Positions 15,670-25,489 of a stretch of DNA of 64,000 nt are shown here, one piece after another. The stretch is taken from assembly GCF_958405895.1 (NCBI RefSeq), contig NZ_CATZAR010000001.1, one strand, 5' to 3'. The position numbers and the translations under genes were made by a program. Each line of letters begins with the position of its first letter. Within the stretch, counting starts at the first letter, position 1. Below the pieces are notes generated by a model. That model saw nothing but the letters and a program-made list of their open reading frames with translations. It searched no databases and was not told the origin of the DNA. This stretch comes from Ralstonia thomasii (GTDB taxonomy: Bacteria; Pseudomonadota; Gammaproteobacteria; Burkholderiales; Burkholderiaceae).

Positions 15670-18099
15670 TTACTTCCCCGGCACCAGATGCACGCGCGAC
15701 TCGGTCGCCGCTTCCACCGCCTTGCGCGAATACAGCAGCGGGAAGTACTTGCCCTTGAGCCACAGCGGTGCCAGGTCGCGGTAGTGCGGGCTGTCGGGGT
15801 TGCCGGACTGGCCGGGCAGGTTGACGGCGCGCGAGTTGTCCCACTTGCCGACGTCCACCACCGTGCGGAACGAGGGGCCGTTCGTCTGCAGGAAATCGCT
15901 CGCGCGATACGTGGATTGATTCGGCGTGTAGGGGCTGCCGCCTTCGGGGGTGGGGCCGACGTTGAGCTTGGCGCGCGTTGCCTCGTCGACGATGGCGGTG
16001 AACGGATGGGCGTTCAGGTTGTGATGCAGCTGGCCCCAGTTCCACGCTTGCGGGTTCGGGCCCTGGCGCTTGACCATGTCGGTCCACGCATTCTTCAGGC
16101 TGTCGAGCAGCACGGCATCGCGTTTGGCGGCGGCTTGCTGCGGGTCTTCGCCGAACTTGCGATCGCTGCCTTGCGGGTGCTCCAGCGTGTCGAGCATGAC
16201 GTCGGTGTCGGGCGCGGCCATTGCTTCGGCGCTGGCCTTGGAAAGCACGGCGTTCTTGAATGCGCGGCCCAGGTGATGCGTGAACCAGACCTCATGCAGC
16301 GCGGCTTGCGGAGAATCCGCCAGCATGGTCGCGTTCCAGCCCTTGAACAGATTGAGCGCAGCCTGCGTGTCGGCGTCGTCGGACGACAGCGGCGCCAGCA
16401 GGGCCGTCAGCCTGCGCGCCGGGATCGACACCATGTCGTTCTGCAGGCGCATCGAATCTTCGATCGACACTTTGTCCAGCTTGGACAGCACTTCGTCAAT
16501 GCGTACGTGGCGCGAGCCGTTGGTCCACTCAAAGCCGAGTTTGCGTTCGCGGTACGGGTAATCCGCCGGCAGGTTCATCTCGTTGGACGAGGTGAAATAG
16601 CCGGACTTCGGGTTGTAGCTGCTGGGCAGTTGGTCGCCGCGCCAGAAGCCGGCCCATTCATAGCGGCCGTCCCCGGGCACTGGCAGCAGGCCGTCCCAGT
16701 TCGGGCGGATCGGGGCGAGGCCGCCCGGCACCCAGCCGATGTTGCCCTTCGTGTCTGCGTAGACCTGGTTTTCCGTAGGCGCACCCCAGTTCATCATGGA
16801 CTGCCTGAACTGCGCGAACGTGCGTGCGCGCATGTAGCCGACCGAGCCGAAATAGGGTGACATGCCCGGCGACAGCCACGCGGAGCGCACGGCATACGCG
16901 CGGTGCTTCTCGGCATCGATGTAGATGACGGGGCCGTGGCGCGTGAAGGTCAGGTCGACGGGGCGGGATTCACCGCCGCGCACCTTCACGGTTTCGTGCA
17001 GCACGATGAAGGGCTCCCAGCCGCCGTTGTAGCGGTACTCGCCGTTGTTGGCCGGGTTCAGTTCGTAGACGTACAGGTCTTCTTGGTCGATGTTGAAGAT
17101 GGTCAGGCCAAACGCCACGTGCCCGTTGTGCCCGATCGACACGGCCGGCAGCGAGGGCTCGCCGGCGCCGATGATGTCGAGCGTGGGCGTGCTGACATGG
17201 GCGATGTAGCGCAGGCTGGGTGCCGAATACGCGCGGTGCGGGTCGTTGGCCATCACGGCGCGGCCGGTGGTGGATTTGCCCGGCGCGATCACCCAGTTGT
17301 TGCTGCCCTCCATGGTCTCTTCAAGGTTGGCAGCGGCTGCCACGCGCGTGCTGTCGACGTCTACGCCCTTGAGGGATTCGGGCGTGAGGCGCGCGCCCTG
17401 CGTGGCAAGCGTGAAGACCCTCAGCAGATCCTTCGGCAGGCATGGGTCCAGGCCTTCGGGCAACTGGGTTTGCCAAGCGGGCTGCAGGCGGAAGCGGACG
17501 GTGTCGTCGGAAAGGTTGGCCTTGCAGGCCACGTTGGCACGTGCAACTTCCGATTGCAGATTGCGCGTCAGGCCGTGGCTGCGGATGCGCACCACGTCTT
17601 CCGGTGCCCAATGCGCGGGCGCGTAGTTGAGCTTGCGGAACTCGAACGGCATCTGCTCCGGATGCTTAGCCAGCCAGTCGACATACGCGTTGATGCCGGC
17701 CACGAAGCGCGTGGCAATGCGCTGCGCATCGGGGCTGTAGTGGTTCCATTCGACCTGCATGTCACCGCGATAGAGGAACAGCCGCGTGGCGCGATCCTGT
17801 TCCACATAGGCCGGGCCGAACACTTCCGAAAGCTGACCCAGGCCCCGGCGGCGCCACAGGTCGATCTGGAACAGGCGGTCTCGCGCGGCGTTGAAGCCTT
17901 GCGCGAAAAAGCCGTCGTCTTCGCTCCTGGCATAGATGTGCGGCACGCCCCAGCGGTCGATCAGGATGTCGGCGGGCTTTGACAGGCCGGGCACGGCGAT
18001 GGTCTGGGCGGCAGCTGTGTGCGCATCCTTGGCAACGGCCTGCGCGGAAAACCCGAGTGCAACGGCAGACAGCAGAATGGAAAGCGAACGGATAGGCAT
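15670..18099 (-). CDS. Penicillin/acyl-homoserine-lactone acylase family protein (Ntn hydrolase)
   Basis: Periplasmic self-cleaving acylase of 809 residues. A signal peptide ends near AQAVAKDA (about residue 24). The alpha chain starts with DRWGVPHIYA and QGFNAARDRLFQIDLWRRRGLGQLSE. The beta chain would begin at the nucleophile S266 in EGSNNWVIAPGKS. The beta chain shows NDPHR, the oxyanion region SIGHNGHVAFGLT, and late FRTVVDVG with LPGQSGNP, all penicillin-amidase-family features. The subfamily includes aculeacin A and long-chain AHL acylases (AiiD-like), so quorum-signal or lipopeptide degradation is possible. The ATG at 18099 follows AGAGGAGA; the 18-codon extension lacks one. Confidence 0.9.
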   Translation of the reverse strand: MPIRSLSILLSAVALGFSAQAVAKDAHTAAAQTIAVPGLSKPADILIDRWGVPHIYARSEDDGFFAQGFNAARDRLFQIDLWRRRGLGQLSEVFGPAYVEQDRATRLFLYRGDMQVEWNHYSPDAQRIATRFVAGINAYVDWLAKHPEQMPFEFRKLNYAPAHWAPEDVVRIRSHGLTRNLQSEVARANVACKANLSDDTVRFRLQPAWQTQLPEGLDPCLPKDLLRVFTLATQGARLTPESLKGVDVDSTRVAAAANLEETMEGSNNWVIAPGKSTTGRAVMANDPHRAYSAPSLRYIAHVSTPTLDIIGAGEPSLPAVSIGHNGHVAFGLTIFNIDQEDLYVYELNPANNGEYRYNGGWEPFIVLHETVKVRGGESRPVDLTFTRHGPVIYIDAEKHRAYAVRSAWLSPGMSPYFGSVGYMRARTFAQFRQSMMNWGAPTENQVYADTKGNIGWVPGGLAPIRPNWDGLLPVPGDGRYEWAGFWRGDQLPSSYNPKSGYFTSSNEMNLPADYPYRERKLGFEWTNGSRHVRIDEVLSKLDKVSIEDSMRLQNDMVSIPARRLTALLAPLSSDDADTQAALNLFKGWNATMLADSPQAALHEVWFTHHLGRAFKNAVLSKASAEAMAAPDTDVMLDTLEHPQGSDRKFGEDPQQAAAKRDAVLLDSLKNAWTDMVKRQGPNPQAWNWGQLHHNLNAHPFTAIVDEATRAKLNVGPTPEGGSPYTPNQSTYRASDFLQTNGPSFRTVVDVGKWDNSRAVNLPGQSGNPDSPHYRDLAPLWLKGKYFPLLYSRKAVEAATESRVHLVPGK

Positions 18100-18366
18100 G
18101 GCGATGCAGTCTCCTCTCTGAGCCCGGAATGCCAGCGCAGCCCAGATGGGCAACTAGGTTCAGGCGTTCTTATGGATGCAGCAGACAACCGCGAGCGCGG
18201 CTGATGGGAAGGGCAAGCTAGCCGATCGTGTGAGCGGGTGCTGGCAACAGCTAGGGGAGAGATGCCCACCGATCGGCACAGGCCTATGAGTATGCGGATG
18301 CGCCGCCACTTGCGCCAATGACTTTTGTTCAGTCAACCATTCCGTCACGGCATGGTTGCCGATGTG

Positions 18367-20415
18367 TCACACCAGCGTTTCAGGCCCGGTCTTGCGATGC
18401 ACATTGGCGGCCAGCACGTGGCCCAGTTCGCCCGGGAAAATCGGCTTGGTGATGACGGATTGGTACCCGGCCTCCTTCGCCGCCTTCAGGCGGATCGGGT
18501 CGGCAAATGCCGTCACTGCGATGGCGGGCAGGTCGGTCCAACCGCGTTCGCGCACGGCCCGCACTAACTGCATGCCGTCCATGCCCGGCATGGCGAGGTC
18601 GCTGACCAGCGCATCGAACGGGTAGGCGTTGGCGACTGCATGTTCCAGCGCATCGAGTGCGGCCGCCCCGCTGGATACGGTGACAACGTCGGCCCCGTAG
18701 CGCTCGAGCATCAGCGCGATCACGCCGAGCGACTCGGGGTTGTCATCCACTGCCAGCACGCGGATGCCGTCCAGTGTCGGCACGCCCGTCCCCGCGACGA
18801 GGCCCGGCGTGCGGTTGGCCTGTTCGCCCGGCTGCGCGGCATGCAGCGGCAACGACACGGCCATGGTGGTGCCACGGTCCGCACCGCTGCTGGCTGCCGT
18901 GATGCGGCCGTGGTGCAGTTCGACGAGTTGTTTGGCAATCGCCAACCCCAGCCCGAGCCCGCCGTGCCGACGCGTGCTGGACAGGTCCGCCTGCTGGAAC
19001 CGATCAAAAATATGCGGCAGGAAGGTGGGCTCGATGCCGATGCCGGTGTCGCGCACGGTGGCGACCACGCCTTCGGGCGCCGGATGCACCGAGAGCCGGA
19101 TGTGGCCGCCCTCGGGCGTGAACTTGACGGCATTGGCCAGCAGGTTCCAGAACACCTGCTTCAGGCGCCCGGCATCGCCTTGCAGCATCGGCACGGGCAG
19201 GAATTCGGTCTCGATGGTGATGTTCTTCTGGCGCGCCATCGGCTCGATGGTCTCGCGCGCGCGTTCCAGCACGTCGGCCAGATCTACGGGGCCAATCTCC
19301 AGTGGAACCTTGCCCGAAAGGATGGCCGACATGTCGAGCAGGTCGTCGATGAGGTGGACCTGCGTGCGGGCGCTGCGCTCGATGGCTTCAATGCCGCGCT
19401 TGAACATCGCTTCGTCGTACGCGCGCATGTTCAGCAATTGCGCCCAGCCCAGCACCGCATTGAGCGGCGTGCGCAGCTCGTGGCTGACGGTCGCCAGGAA
19501 GTCGTCTTTCAGGCGGCTGGCGCGCTCGGCCTCTTCGCGGGCGCGGGATTCGGCTTCGAGCAACTGCGTGCGGCGGGCCTCGGCCTGGCGGCGTTCGCTG
19601 ATGTCGATCACGGCGTTCGTCAGGCCGATGATCTCGCCGGTGTCGTCGCGCAGCGGCATGACCACCACGTCGTAGACCACGCGCTGCGTGTGGCGCCGCC
19701 GGAACGCGAACTCCACGCGCGTAGGCGTGCCCGTTGCGATGACGCGCTGGCCGGCTTCGGTCAGGCGCGATGCAGCGCGGCGGCCGAACACTTCGCGCAC
19801 CGTCCGTCCCAGCAACTGCTCGGGCTGCAGGCCGAACACGGGGTTGTGCACCCACGTGAAGTGCATCGTGTTGTCGACGTCGTAGAGCGAAATGGGCGAA
19901 GCCTGCAGCGCGGCCAGCAGGCGTTGCTGCGACAGGCGTTGCTGGGTTTCGGCCCGCGCGCGCCGTTCAGCCCCGGCGCGGGCACGACGCAACTGCTCGC
20001 ACAAGGCGCAGATAAGCAGTGCGCCCACCCCAAACACCGTCATCTGGATCGGCGTGAGCGGCACAGCGGCAGGCCAGCTTTGCAGTGCAGCCAATGCGAT
20101 GAACAGCCCCGCATAGCAGACGATGGCCAGCATCCCCGGCCAGAAGCCGCCATACCACGCGGCAATTGTTACCACCGGAAAGGCCAGGTAGAACGGCAAA
20201 TGGATGCCCATTGCCGATTCGAGCAGCAACCGCCCAATCGTGCCGACGGCGGCCGCACCCATCGCCACCAGCCATGCCGATGGACGAATGGCCGGGGCAT
20301 CGTTGAACCCGCTCTTGCTGAAGGGCCCAGGGTCCGGCAACCGGGCAGGGTCAGCAGCGCGCGCGTCCGACGGGCGGGAAGATGAGGGCAGGATGGACGT
20401 CACAGTCGGGCGCAA
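18367..20415 (-). CDS. Hybrid sensor histidine kinase (membrane-PAS-HK-receiver)
   Basis: Hybrid kinase of about 682 residues. Order: about four membrane segments (49-140), a PAS domain (about 165-275, ending IDISERRQAEA), a HisKA domain with H312 in FLATVSHELRTPLNAVLG, an ATPase domain (NLLANAVKF, DTGIGI, GGLGLGLAI), and a C-terminal receiver (550-675) with phospho-acceptor D606 in VSDLAMPGMDG. There is no Hpt or DNA-binding output, so it must signal to another protein. The start is uncertain: the longest frame opens with TTG at 20415 and a GTG four codons in is as good. No partner gene is adjacent. Confidence 0.88.
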   Translation of the reverse strand: MRPTVTSILPSSSRPSDARAADPARLPDPGPFSKSGFNDAPAIRPSAWLVAMGAAAVGTIGRLLLESAMGIHLPFYLAFPVVTIAAWYGGFWPGMLAIVCYAGLFIALAALQSWPAAVPLTPIQMTVFGVGALLICALCEQLRRARAGAERRARAETQQRLSQQRLLAALQASPISLYDVDNTMHFTWVHNPVFGLQPEQLLGRTVREVFGRRAASRLTEAGQRVIATGTPTRVEFAFRRRHTQRVVYDVVVMPLRDDTGEIIGLTNAVIDISERRQAEARRTQLLEAESRAREEAERASRLKDDFLATVSHELRTPLNAVLGWAQLLNMRAYDEAMFKRGIEAIERSARTQVHLIDDLLDMSAILSGKVPLEIGPVDLADVLERARETIEPMARQKNITIETEFLPVPMLQGDAGRLKQVFWNLLANAVKFTPEGGHIRLSVHPAPEGVVATVRDTGIGIEPTFLPHIFDRFQQADLSSTRRHGGLGLGLAIAKQLVELHHGRITAASSGADRGTTMAVSLPLHAAQPGEQANRTPGLVAGTGVPTLDGIRVLAVDDNPESLGVIALMLERYGADVVTVSSGAAALDALEHAVANAYPFDALVSDLAMPGMDGMQLVRAVRERGWTDLPAIAVTAFADPIRLKAAKEAGYQSVITKPIFPGELGHVLAANVHRKTGPETLV

Positions 20416-20554
20416 TACCGGGCGGAGAATAAAGCAGCCAAAGGTGCCTCAGGATACGAATTGGCCGCCACCGATGCCATCGGGGTTTCGCTGACATGCT
20501 TGCAAGACAGCGCCCGATTCTTGCTCAGGCCAGCAGTGGCGCGGTCTGGCGGGT

Positions 20555-21883
20555 TTATCCCCCTGAAGAGGGGTGTCCGGCATCCGCCGGGTGCGGATCG
20601 CGCATGCGGTCGCGTTGCGCCAGGGCCGGGAACAGCCGCATCCAGGCTGCCACCACCAACAGCGTGCCGAGGCCGCCAATCACCACCGAGGCCACCGGCC
20701 CAAGCAGCCCCGCCAGCATGCCCGATTCGAATTCGCCCAACTGGTTGGACGCGCCCACGAACACGGAATTGACTGCGCTCACGCGCCCGCGCATGGCATC
20801 GGGCGTATCGAGCTGCACCAGCGAAGTGCGGATCACCACACTGATCATGTCGGACGCCCCCAGCAGCACCAGCGCCAGCATCGACAGCGGCAGCCAGTGC
20901 GACACCCCAAATACCAGCGTCGCCAGCCCGAACACCGCCACGGCGGCAAACATCACCCGGCCGACGTGCCGATCCAGCGGACGGTGCGCCAGGAAAAGCG
21001 CCATGCCCAGCGCCCCCACCGCCGGCGCCGAGCGCAGCAGCCCCAGCCCCCATGCGCCTGTGCCAAGGATGTCGCGCGCGTAGATCGGCAGCAGCGCCGT
21101 CGCGCCGCCCAGCAGTACCGCAAACAGGTCGAGCGAGATGGCGCCCAGCACCACCGGCCGCCCCTTGATGAACGCAATACCCGCGAACAGCGATTCGAGG
21201 CTGACCGGCGTGCTGACGGGCGCCGCCCGCTCCATCCGTACCAGCGCCAGCAACACGTGCGCGAGCAAGAACAGCCCTGCTGCCGTGGCATACACCACCG
21301 GCGCGCCTGCCACGTAGAGAAAGCCGCCCAGCGCCGGTCCCAGGATCACGCCGGTCTGCCCGGCCGAACTGGACAGCGCCACCGCGCGCGGCAATGCCTG
21401 CAGGGGCACCAGCGTCGGCAACAGCGCTTGCAGCGTCGGCGTCTCGAACGCTCGCATCGCGCCAATCACCACCACGCACAGGAAGATCGGCTGCACGCCT
21501 GCGTGCCCATTGGCTGCCATGACGGCCAGCGCGAGCGCCACCAGGGCTTCGATGGCCTGGCAGGCGCGCACGACGTACCGCCGGTCGTAGCGGTCCGCAA
21601 TATGGCCGGAGGCCAGCACCAGCACCACCGACGGCAGAAACTGCGCCAGCCCGACCAGCCCCAGCACATAGGCGCTGCGCGTGAGGTCGTAGATCTGCCA
21701 GCCGACGGCCACCCCGAACATCTGATACGCGAAGGTGGTGGACAGCCTGGCGAACCAGAACAGCCTGAACGCGGGATAGGAAAACGGCGCATGCGACAGC
21801 GTTTGCGCAGATGCGGAAGAGGAAGCGGGGGAAAGACCGGCGTCGCCAGACACGTTGGATGTGCGCCGGTATCCGGCGATCAA
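20555..21883 (-). CDS. MFS transporter, EntS/DUF894-like exporter
   Basis: Polytopic major-facilitator protein of about 442 residues with some 10-12 hydrophobic segments. The family motif ASGHIADRYDRRYVV (loop 2-3) is clear, and VGWQIYDLTRSAYVLGLVGLA and QTGVILGPALGGFL resemble the EntS (enterobactin exporter) branch of putative exporters. No siderophore genes are nearby, so the substrate is unknown. The gene is flanked by the hybrid kinase on the same strand and a divergent small gene. The longest frame starts with TTG and no ribosome site decides it; the N-terminal 30 residues are Ser/Ala-rich and may not be translated. Confidence 0.85.
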   Translation of the reverse strand: MIAGYRRTSNVSGDAGLSPASSSASAQTLSHAPFSYPAFRLFWFARLSTTFAYQMFGVAVGWQIYDLTRSAYVLGLVGLAQFLPSVVLVLASGHIADRYDRRYVVRACQAIEALVALALAVMAANGHAGVQPIFLCVVVIGAMRAFETPTLQALLPTLVPLQALPRAVALSSSAGQTGVILGPALGGFLYVAGAPVVYATAAGLFLLAHVLLALVRMERAAPVSTPVSLESLFAGIAFIKGRPVVLGAISLDLFAVLLGGATALLPIYARDILGTGAWGLGLLRSAPAVGALGMALFLAHRPLDRHVGRVMFAAVAVFGLATLVFGVSHWLPLSMLALVLLGASDMISVVIRTSLVQLDTPDAMRGRVSAVNSVFVGASNQLGEFESGMLAGLLGPVASVVIGGLGTLLVVAAWMRLFPALAQRDRMRDPHPADAGHPSSGG

Positions 21884-22005
21884 TGAAGGAGGCGGAAAGG
21901 AGGCGTGAAGCGTCCGTCATCGTAGCGGAAGTCGCCCCCTTGTAGCCGCCCGCGCGGGTACGCGGCTTGCGAAACTGCTGGCACATCATTACAGGAGATT
22001 TCATC

Positions 22006-22362
22006 ATGGCCACGCACAACGCCCGGTCAAAGCCGGCGCCGCCCAGATCGACGGCCAAGCCGAAGAACCACCGTTGGTCGCGCCACGTCATGGAGACCAG
22101 CGACGCGCTGGACATCGAACCCGATATCTTCAAGTTGCGCAGCCCCGCGCGGATTGCGGCGTCGCTCAAGGCATCGGCCGAGCATAGCCGGCGGCGCAAG
22201 GGGACGGCATTCCAGTCGGCCATGTCAATGCTGACGTTCTATATCAATCGGGCGGGGCACAACCTCAGCGGCGGGCGTCGCCGGATTCTGGAACGTGCCA
22301 AGGATGCTCTGCGAGCCGAATTTGGCCGCCGTGCCCAAAGCACGGCCAAGGCCCGGCATTGA
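22006..22362 (+). CDS. DUF3175 family protein
   Basis: Basic protein of 118 residues. The core, HRWSRHVMETSDALDIEP, KLRSPARIAASLKASAEHS and AMSMLTFYINRAGHNLSG, matches the DUF3175 family, small proteins of unknown function found in many Proteobacteria. Its high Lys/Arg content and N-terminal basic tail suggest nucleic-acid contact, which is inference. The ATG at 22006 follows ACAGGAGATTT, a good ribosome site; the 13-codon upstream extension is dropped for that reason. It appears monocistronic. Confidence 0.85.
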   Translation: MATHNARSKPAPPRSTAKPKNHRWSRHVMETSDALDIEPDIFKLRSPARIAASLKASAEHSRRRKGTAFQSAMSMLTFYINRAGHNLSGGRRRILERAKDALRAEFGRRAQSTAKARH

Positions 22363-22380
22363 TGGAAGGGGCGACGCCGC

Positions 22381-22659
22381 TCAGATGGTCAGCATGACGC
22401 TGAGCAGTTGGCGAGCCACCGCCTTGTAGTCGGCGTTGTCACTCTGCGGCGAATACGTGGACAGTGTCTTGCCCCGGTATTTGACGGTCACGATGCCGTT
22501 GCGGGTTGAATAGGTGGCTTCGATGGTCCGGCCGCCGCGCTCGAGATTGAAGGGGATGGTCTCAGCGATCAGCCGTGCGGTTTCTTGCGTGGCCGGTGAG
22601 GGCGGCACGGCCGACAGCGGCGGGTATGAGGCGAGTGCTTGTTGTTCGGGGTGGCGCAT
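22381..22659 (-). CDS. Conserved small hypothetical protein
   Basis: A 92-residue protein I cannot assign to a family. The ATG at 22659 is preceded by AGGAGG at ideal spacing, a strong sign it is real. The N-terminal third is Pro/Ala-rich; the C-terminal part (RTIEATYSTRNGIVTVKYRG) looks like two beta strands followed by a short helix (YKAVARQLLSVML). There is no signal peptide or membrane segment, so it is probably cytosolic. It converges on the DUF3175 gene, 18 nt apart. Confidence 0.65.
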   Translation of the reverse strand: MRHPEQQALASYPPLSAVPPSPATQETARLIAETIPFNLERGGRTIEATYSTRNGIVTVKYRGKTLSTYSPQSDNADYKAVARQLLSVMLTI

Positions 22660-23012
22660 GGCGCCTCCTCTTTGGGGAAAACGGATATGCACTCCAACGC
22701 AGGTTCCGTACCAGCCCCGTTGGGCGCGGACATGCCGAGTGGCCGCCCGAAAAGTGGCACATCAACGGCAGCGGGGCGCTCGACATGCGCGCGGGTTTGA
22801 CGTCACGCGTCGGTCCGTTGACGATATTTGTCAGATTTGTAAACGCAATTAACCGCCAAAAATTTTAGGCCCGTGTAAATCCGGGCTATCAAGGCGGGGG
22901 GACAGGTGCCATTCTGGTAAGTGCCATGCCGCGCGCATCAAACCAACCACATGCACATCGCGCCTTGCAGGCACCCCTGCCGACGTTCCAACCATGCCAA
23001 TAAGGAGGCAAT
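22660..23012. other. Intergenic region, no gene seen
   Basis: About 350 nt between the divergent small gene and dodecin. It contains a weak promoter candidate toward dodecin (TTGACG at 22818, TAAACG 16 nt later) and a short hairpin GCCCG/CGGGC near 22869-22886. I see no convincing coding frame. Confidence 0.4.
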
Positions 23013-23261
23013 ATGGGTTCCCATACCTACAAGTTGATCGAGCTGGTCGGCTCTTCTCCCGAGTCCAGCGATGCGGCGGTACGCAATGCCATCGCACGGG
23101 CAAGCGAAACGCTCAACCATCTGGATTGGTTTGAAGTCCTGGAAACGCGTGGCCATCTCGTCGACGGCAAGATCGCGCATTGGCAGGTGACGCTCAAGGT
23201 CGGGATGCGGCTGGAGACGCTGGAAAGCGAAAAGCCCGCCGGCAAGAAGAAGGGCAAATAG
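23013..23261 (+). CDS. Dodecin, flavin-binding protein
   Basis: An 82-residue dodecin. The family core is visible as YKLIELVGSSPESSDAAVRN, AIARASETLNHLDWFEVL, the flavin-stacking Trp in LDWFEV, and GKIAHWQVTLKVGMRLE. Dodecins assemble into hollow dodecamers that store FMN/FAD or riboflavin and limit free-flavin photochemistry. The C-terminal tail ESEKPAGKKKGK is a typical lysine-rich extension. AAGGAGG precedes the ATG. Monocistronic, with its own terminator. Confidence 0.94.
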   Translation: MGSHTYKLIELVGSSPESSDAAVRNAIARASETLNHLDWFEVLETRGHLVDGKIAHWQVTLKVGMRLETLESEKPAGKKKGK

Positions 23262-23269
23262 CGGGTGAA

Positions 23270-23306
23270 GAAAAAGGCGGCCCGGATTGCTCCGGCCGCC
23301 TTTTTC
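23270..23306. terminator. Intrinsic terminator after dodecin (bidirectional)
   Basis: AAAAAGGCGGCC(C)GG pairs with CCGGCCGCCTTTTT around a short ATTGCT loop with one bulged base; A/T runs on both sides make it usable for the convergent acpA gene as well. Confidence 0.85.
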
Positions 23307-23326
23307 ACGATGACTGCGTTGCAGCG

Positions 23327-25489
23327 TTATTGAGCCTGCGTGAAATCCAGCGCGTTGGTCAGGTCGCCCATCGGCTTGTTGCCGTTGGAGACGAGCGCGT
23401 CGTCACGTTGCTTGATACCCGGCAGCGTCGGCAGGTCGAAGCGGTGCGTGATCAGGCGCAGGACCGAAGCCGTGTCGTACTGGGTGTGGTCAACGAAACC
23501 CTTCTTGGCGAACGGCGAGACGATGATCGCCGGGATACGCGTGCCCGGGCCCCAGCGGTCGGCCTTCGGCACCGTGGCGTGGTCGTAGAAGCCACCGTTT
23601 TCGTCATACGTCACGACGATCACCATGTTCTTCCACTGCGGGCTCTTCTGCAGCTGGGCGATCACGTTGACGATGTGCGCGTCGCCGTCAGCCACATTGG
23701 CGTAGCCCGGGTGCTGGTTCAGGTTGCCTTGCGGCTTGTAGAACGTGACGGCGGGCAGCTTGCCTGCGGCTGCGTCTTGCAGGAAGGCGGCGTCGTAGTC
23801 GCGCAGGTGGGCCGCACGCTCGGCGGCGCCGGTGGTCGTGGCCGGGTCGAAGCGGCTGAAGTAGTTGAACGGCTGGTGGTGCGGCTGGAACTGGATCGCG
23901 CCGCTGTAGATCACGCTGCGCGTGGTGTTCGGAGCGTCGGCGATGGCCGCGTTCCAGGCGCCGGCGTACCAGGCCCAGTCCACGCCACGGGCGGTCAGCA
24001 GGTCACCGATGTTGGTGGTCGACTGCTTCGGCATCGTCGACGCCTTGGTCGGATCAGCATAGGCTGCGTTGCCGCTGGCTACGGCGTTGCCCGAGGGCTG
24101 GTACGGCGGCTGCATCGTGTTGACGGCGTACGAGTTGCCGTTGCTGTCGACCGGCGTCAGGCTGCCGTCCTTCGTGGGATTGCCATCGTCGCCAGCGCCT
24201 GCGTATGAGGTCGGCGCACCGGCCATCACCGAGCTTGCAGCCGGGATGAGCGTCGGGCTGCCGTCTGCATTCGTCTTGACGTTGGCAATGCTGTTGACCG
24301 CCGGCGACGCCTTTGCGTTCGGGTAGATCGGTGCGCACGCGCAGACCAGGTACTGGTGGTTCAGGAACGAACCGCCGAAGGCGCCCATGAAGAAGTTGTC
24401 CGCCAGCGTGTATTGCTTGGCGATGTTCCACATGGCCATCTTGCTGCCGTCGTAGTAGCCCATGGTCAGGCCGCCGGCATCGGCAAAGGCGGCGAACTTG
24501 TCGTTCTTGCCGCCGTTGATCTGCATCTGGTTCTGATAGAAGCGGTGCCAGAGGTCACGCGTGATGACGTTCTGGCCGACCACCGTGCCCGTGCTGCCGA
24601 AGCCCGACGGGCTGTCGATCTGGAACATCTGGTTCGGCATGTTGGCGGTGGAAGCCTGCGTGATCTGCACGCTCTGGCCGGCGGCGGTCACGCCACCCCA
24701 GGTGGGCGGCAGCGTCGGCAGCACGGAGCCGTCGAAGTCTTTCTGCGCAACGGCAGTGCCCGTCGAGGTCGGGTTCACACCGGGGATGCCATTGGCGCCC
24801 GGGAACAGGCCGTACAGGTTGTCGAAACCGCGGTTTTCTGCGTAGATGACCACGATCGTTTTGACGTTGTTTGCCAGCGCCATGCGCTTGGTCACCCCGT
24901 CGTGCAGGCGCTTGTCGATGTCGCCACCATTGGCAACGGCGTCAGCGATCAGATCGATGGCCTGGTCGATCTCAGCCTGCAGCGCAGTTTTGGTGTCAGC
25001 GTCGGTTTCCTTGTTGTGGTCTTCCAGCAGCTTGTCGATCGTCACGCCAAGGCGAGCGGCCAGTGCCGTCTTGGCAGCGTTGATGTCACCGCCGTTGCTG
25101 TCCATCAGCACCGCCAGTTCGGTCGAGATGGCGCTGACAACAGCATTGGCACCGGCCGGTGCGCGGAACACCAGCGGCTGCGTGATGGCCGTATGCGTAC
25201 CCTTGTCCGGGTCGTTGCGGAAAGCGTCCGTGCCGATTTCCACGGTGATGGCGCCCGTGCCCGACAGCGAGTACGCGCCGTTGGCATCGGTATAGGTGCT
25301 GGCTTCACCCGAATCGCACTTGCCGTTGTTGTTGGCGTCGATACAAACTTTGGCATGTTCGAAGTAGCTGCCGGTCACCACGCCAGAGGTGGACGCGGAG
25401 GCACTGCTGTTCGAATCACTGCCACCACAGGCAGACATGCTGGCAGCAACCAACGCGGTCAGCGGCAAAAGACGAAGCGCTCGGCTCAT
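23327..25489 (-). CDS. AcpA-like acid phosphatase/phospholipase C-superfamily lipoprotein
   Basis: Exported phosphoesterase of 720 residues. A signal peptide ends at lipobox MSAC (Cys 20). Residues about 35-95 look like a small beta-sandwich (Gly/Asn-rich CIDANNNGKCDSGE, TDANGAYSL), and a helical segment follows (about 115-190). The phosphoesterase domain starts at about 200 with IVVIYAENRGFDNLYG, continues through NFFMGAFGGSFLNHQYLVC, and ends with VTYDENGGFYDHATVP and PAIIVSPFAKKGFVDH. These are hallmarks of the AcpA/PLC family (PF04185), which hydrolyses phosphomonoesters or phospholipids. It is divergent from a di-haem cytochrome gene. The ATG at 25489 has AGGGAAA upstream; a 58-codon longer frame lacks a signal peptide. 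Confidence 0.9.
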   Translation of the reverse strand: MSRALRLLPLTALVAASMSACGGSDSNSSASASTSGVVTGSYFEHAKVCIDANNNGKCDSGEASTYTDANGAYSLSGTGAITVEIGTDAFRNDPDKGTHTAITQPLVFRAPAGANAVVSAISTELAVLMDSNGGDINAAKTALAARLGVTIDKLLEDHNKETDADTKTALQAEIDQAIDLIADAVANGGDIDKRLHDGVTKRMALANNVKTIVVIYAENRGFDNLYGLFPGANGIPGVNPTSTGTAVAQKDFDGSVLPTLPPTWGGVTAAGQSVQITQASTANMPNQMFQIDSPSGFGSTGTVVGQNVITRDLWHRFYQNQMQINGGKNDKFAAFADAGGLTMGYYDGSKMAMWNIAKQYTLADNFFMGAFGGSFLNHQYLVCACAPIYPNAKASPAVNSIANVKTNADGSPTLIPAASSVMAGAPTSYAGAGDDGNPTKDGSLTPVDSNGNSYAVNTMQPPYQPSGNAVASGNAAYADPTKASTMPKQSTTNIGDLLTARGVDWAWYAGAWNAAIADAPNTTRSVIYSGAIQFQPHHQPFNYFSRFDPATTTGAAERAAHLRDYDAAFLQDAAAGKLPAVTFYKPQGNLNQHPGYANVADGDAHIVNVIAQLQKSPQWKNMVIVVTYDENGGFYDHATVPKADRWGPGTRIPAIIVSPFAKKGFVDHTQYDTASVLRLITHRFDLPTLPGIKQRDDALVSNGNKPMGDLTNALDFTQAQ

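Noticed and set aside
18640..20385. 581-codon open frame on the + strand
   Set aside because: It is antisense to the hybrid histidine kinase, whose PAS, HisKA, ATPase and receiver motifs are intact. The antisense product is His/Arg/Gln-rich without recognisable domains, as expected of a GC-rich shadow frame.
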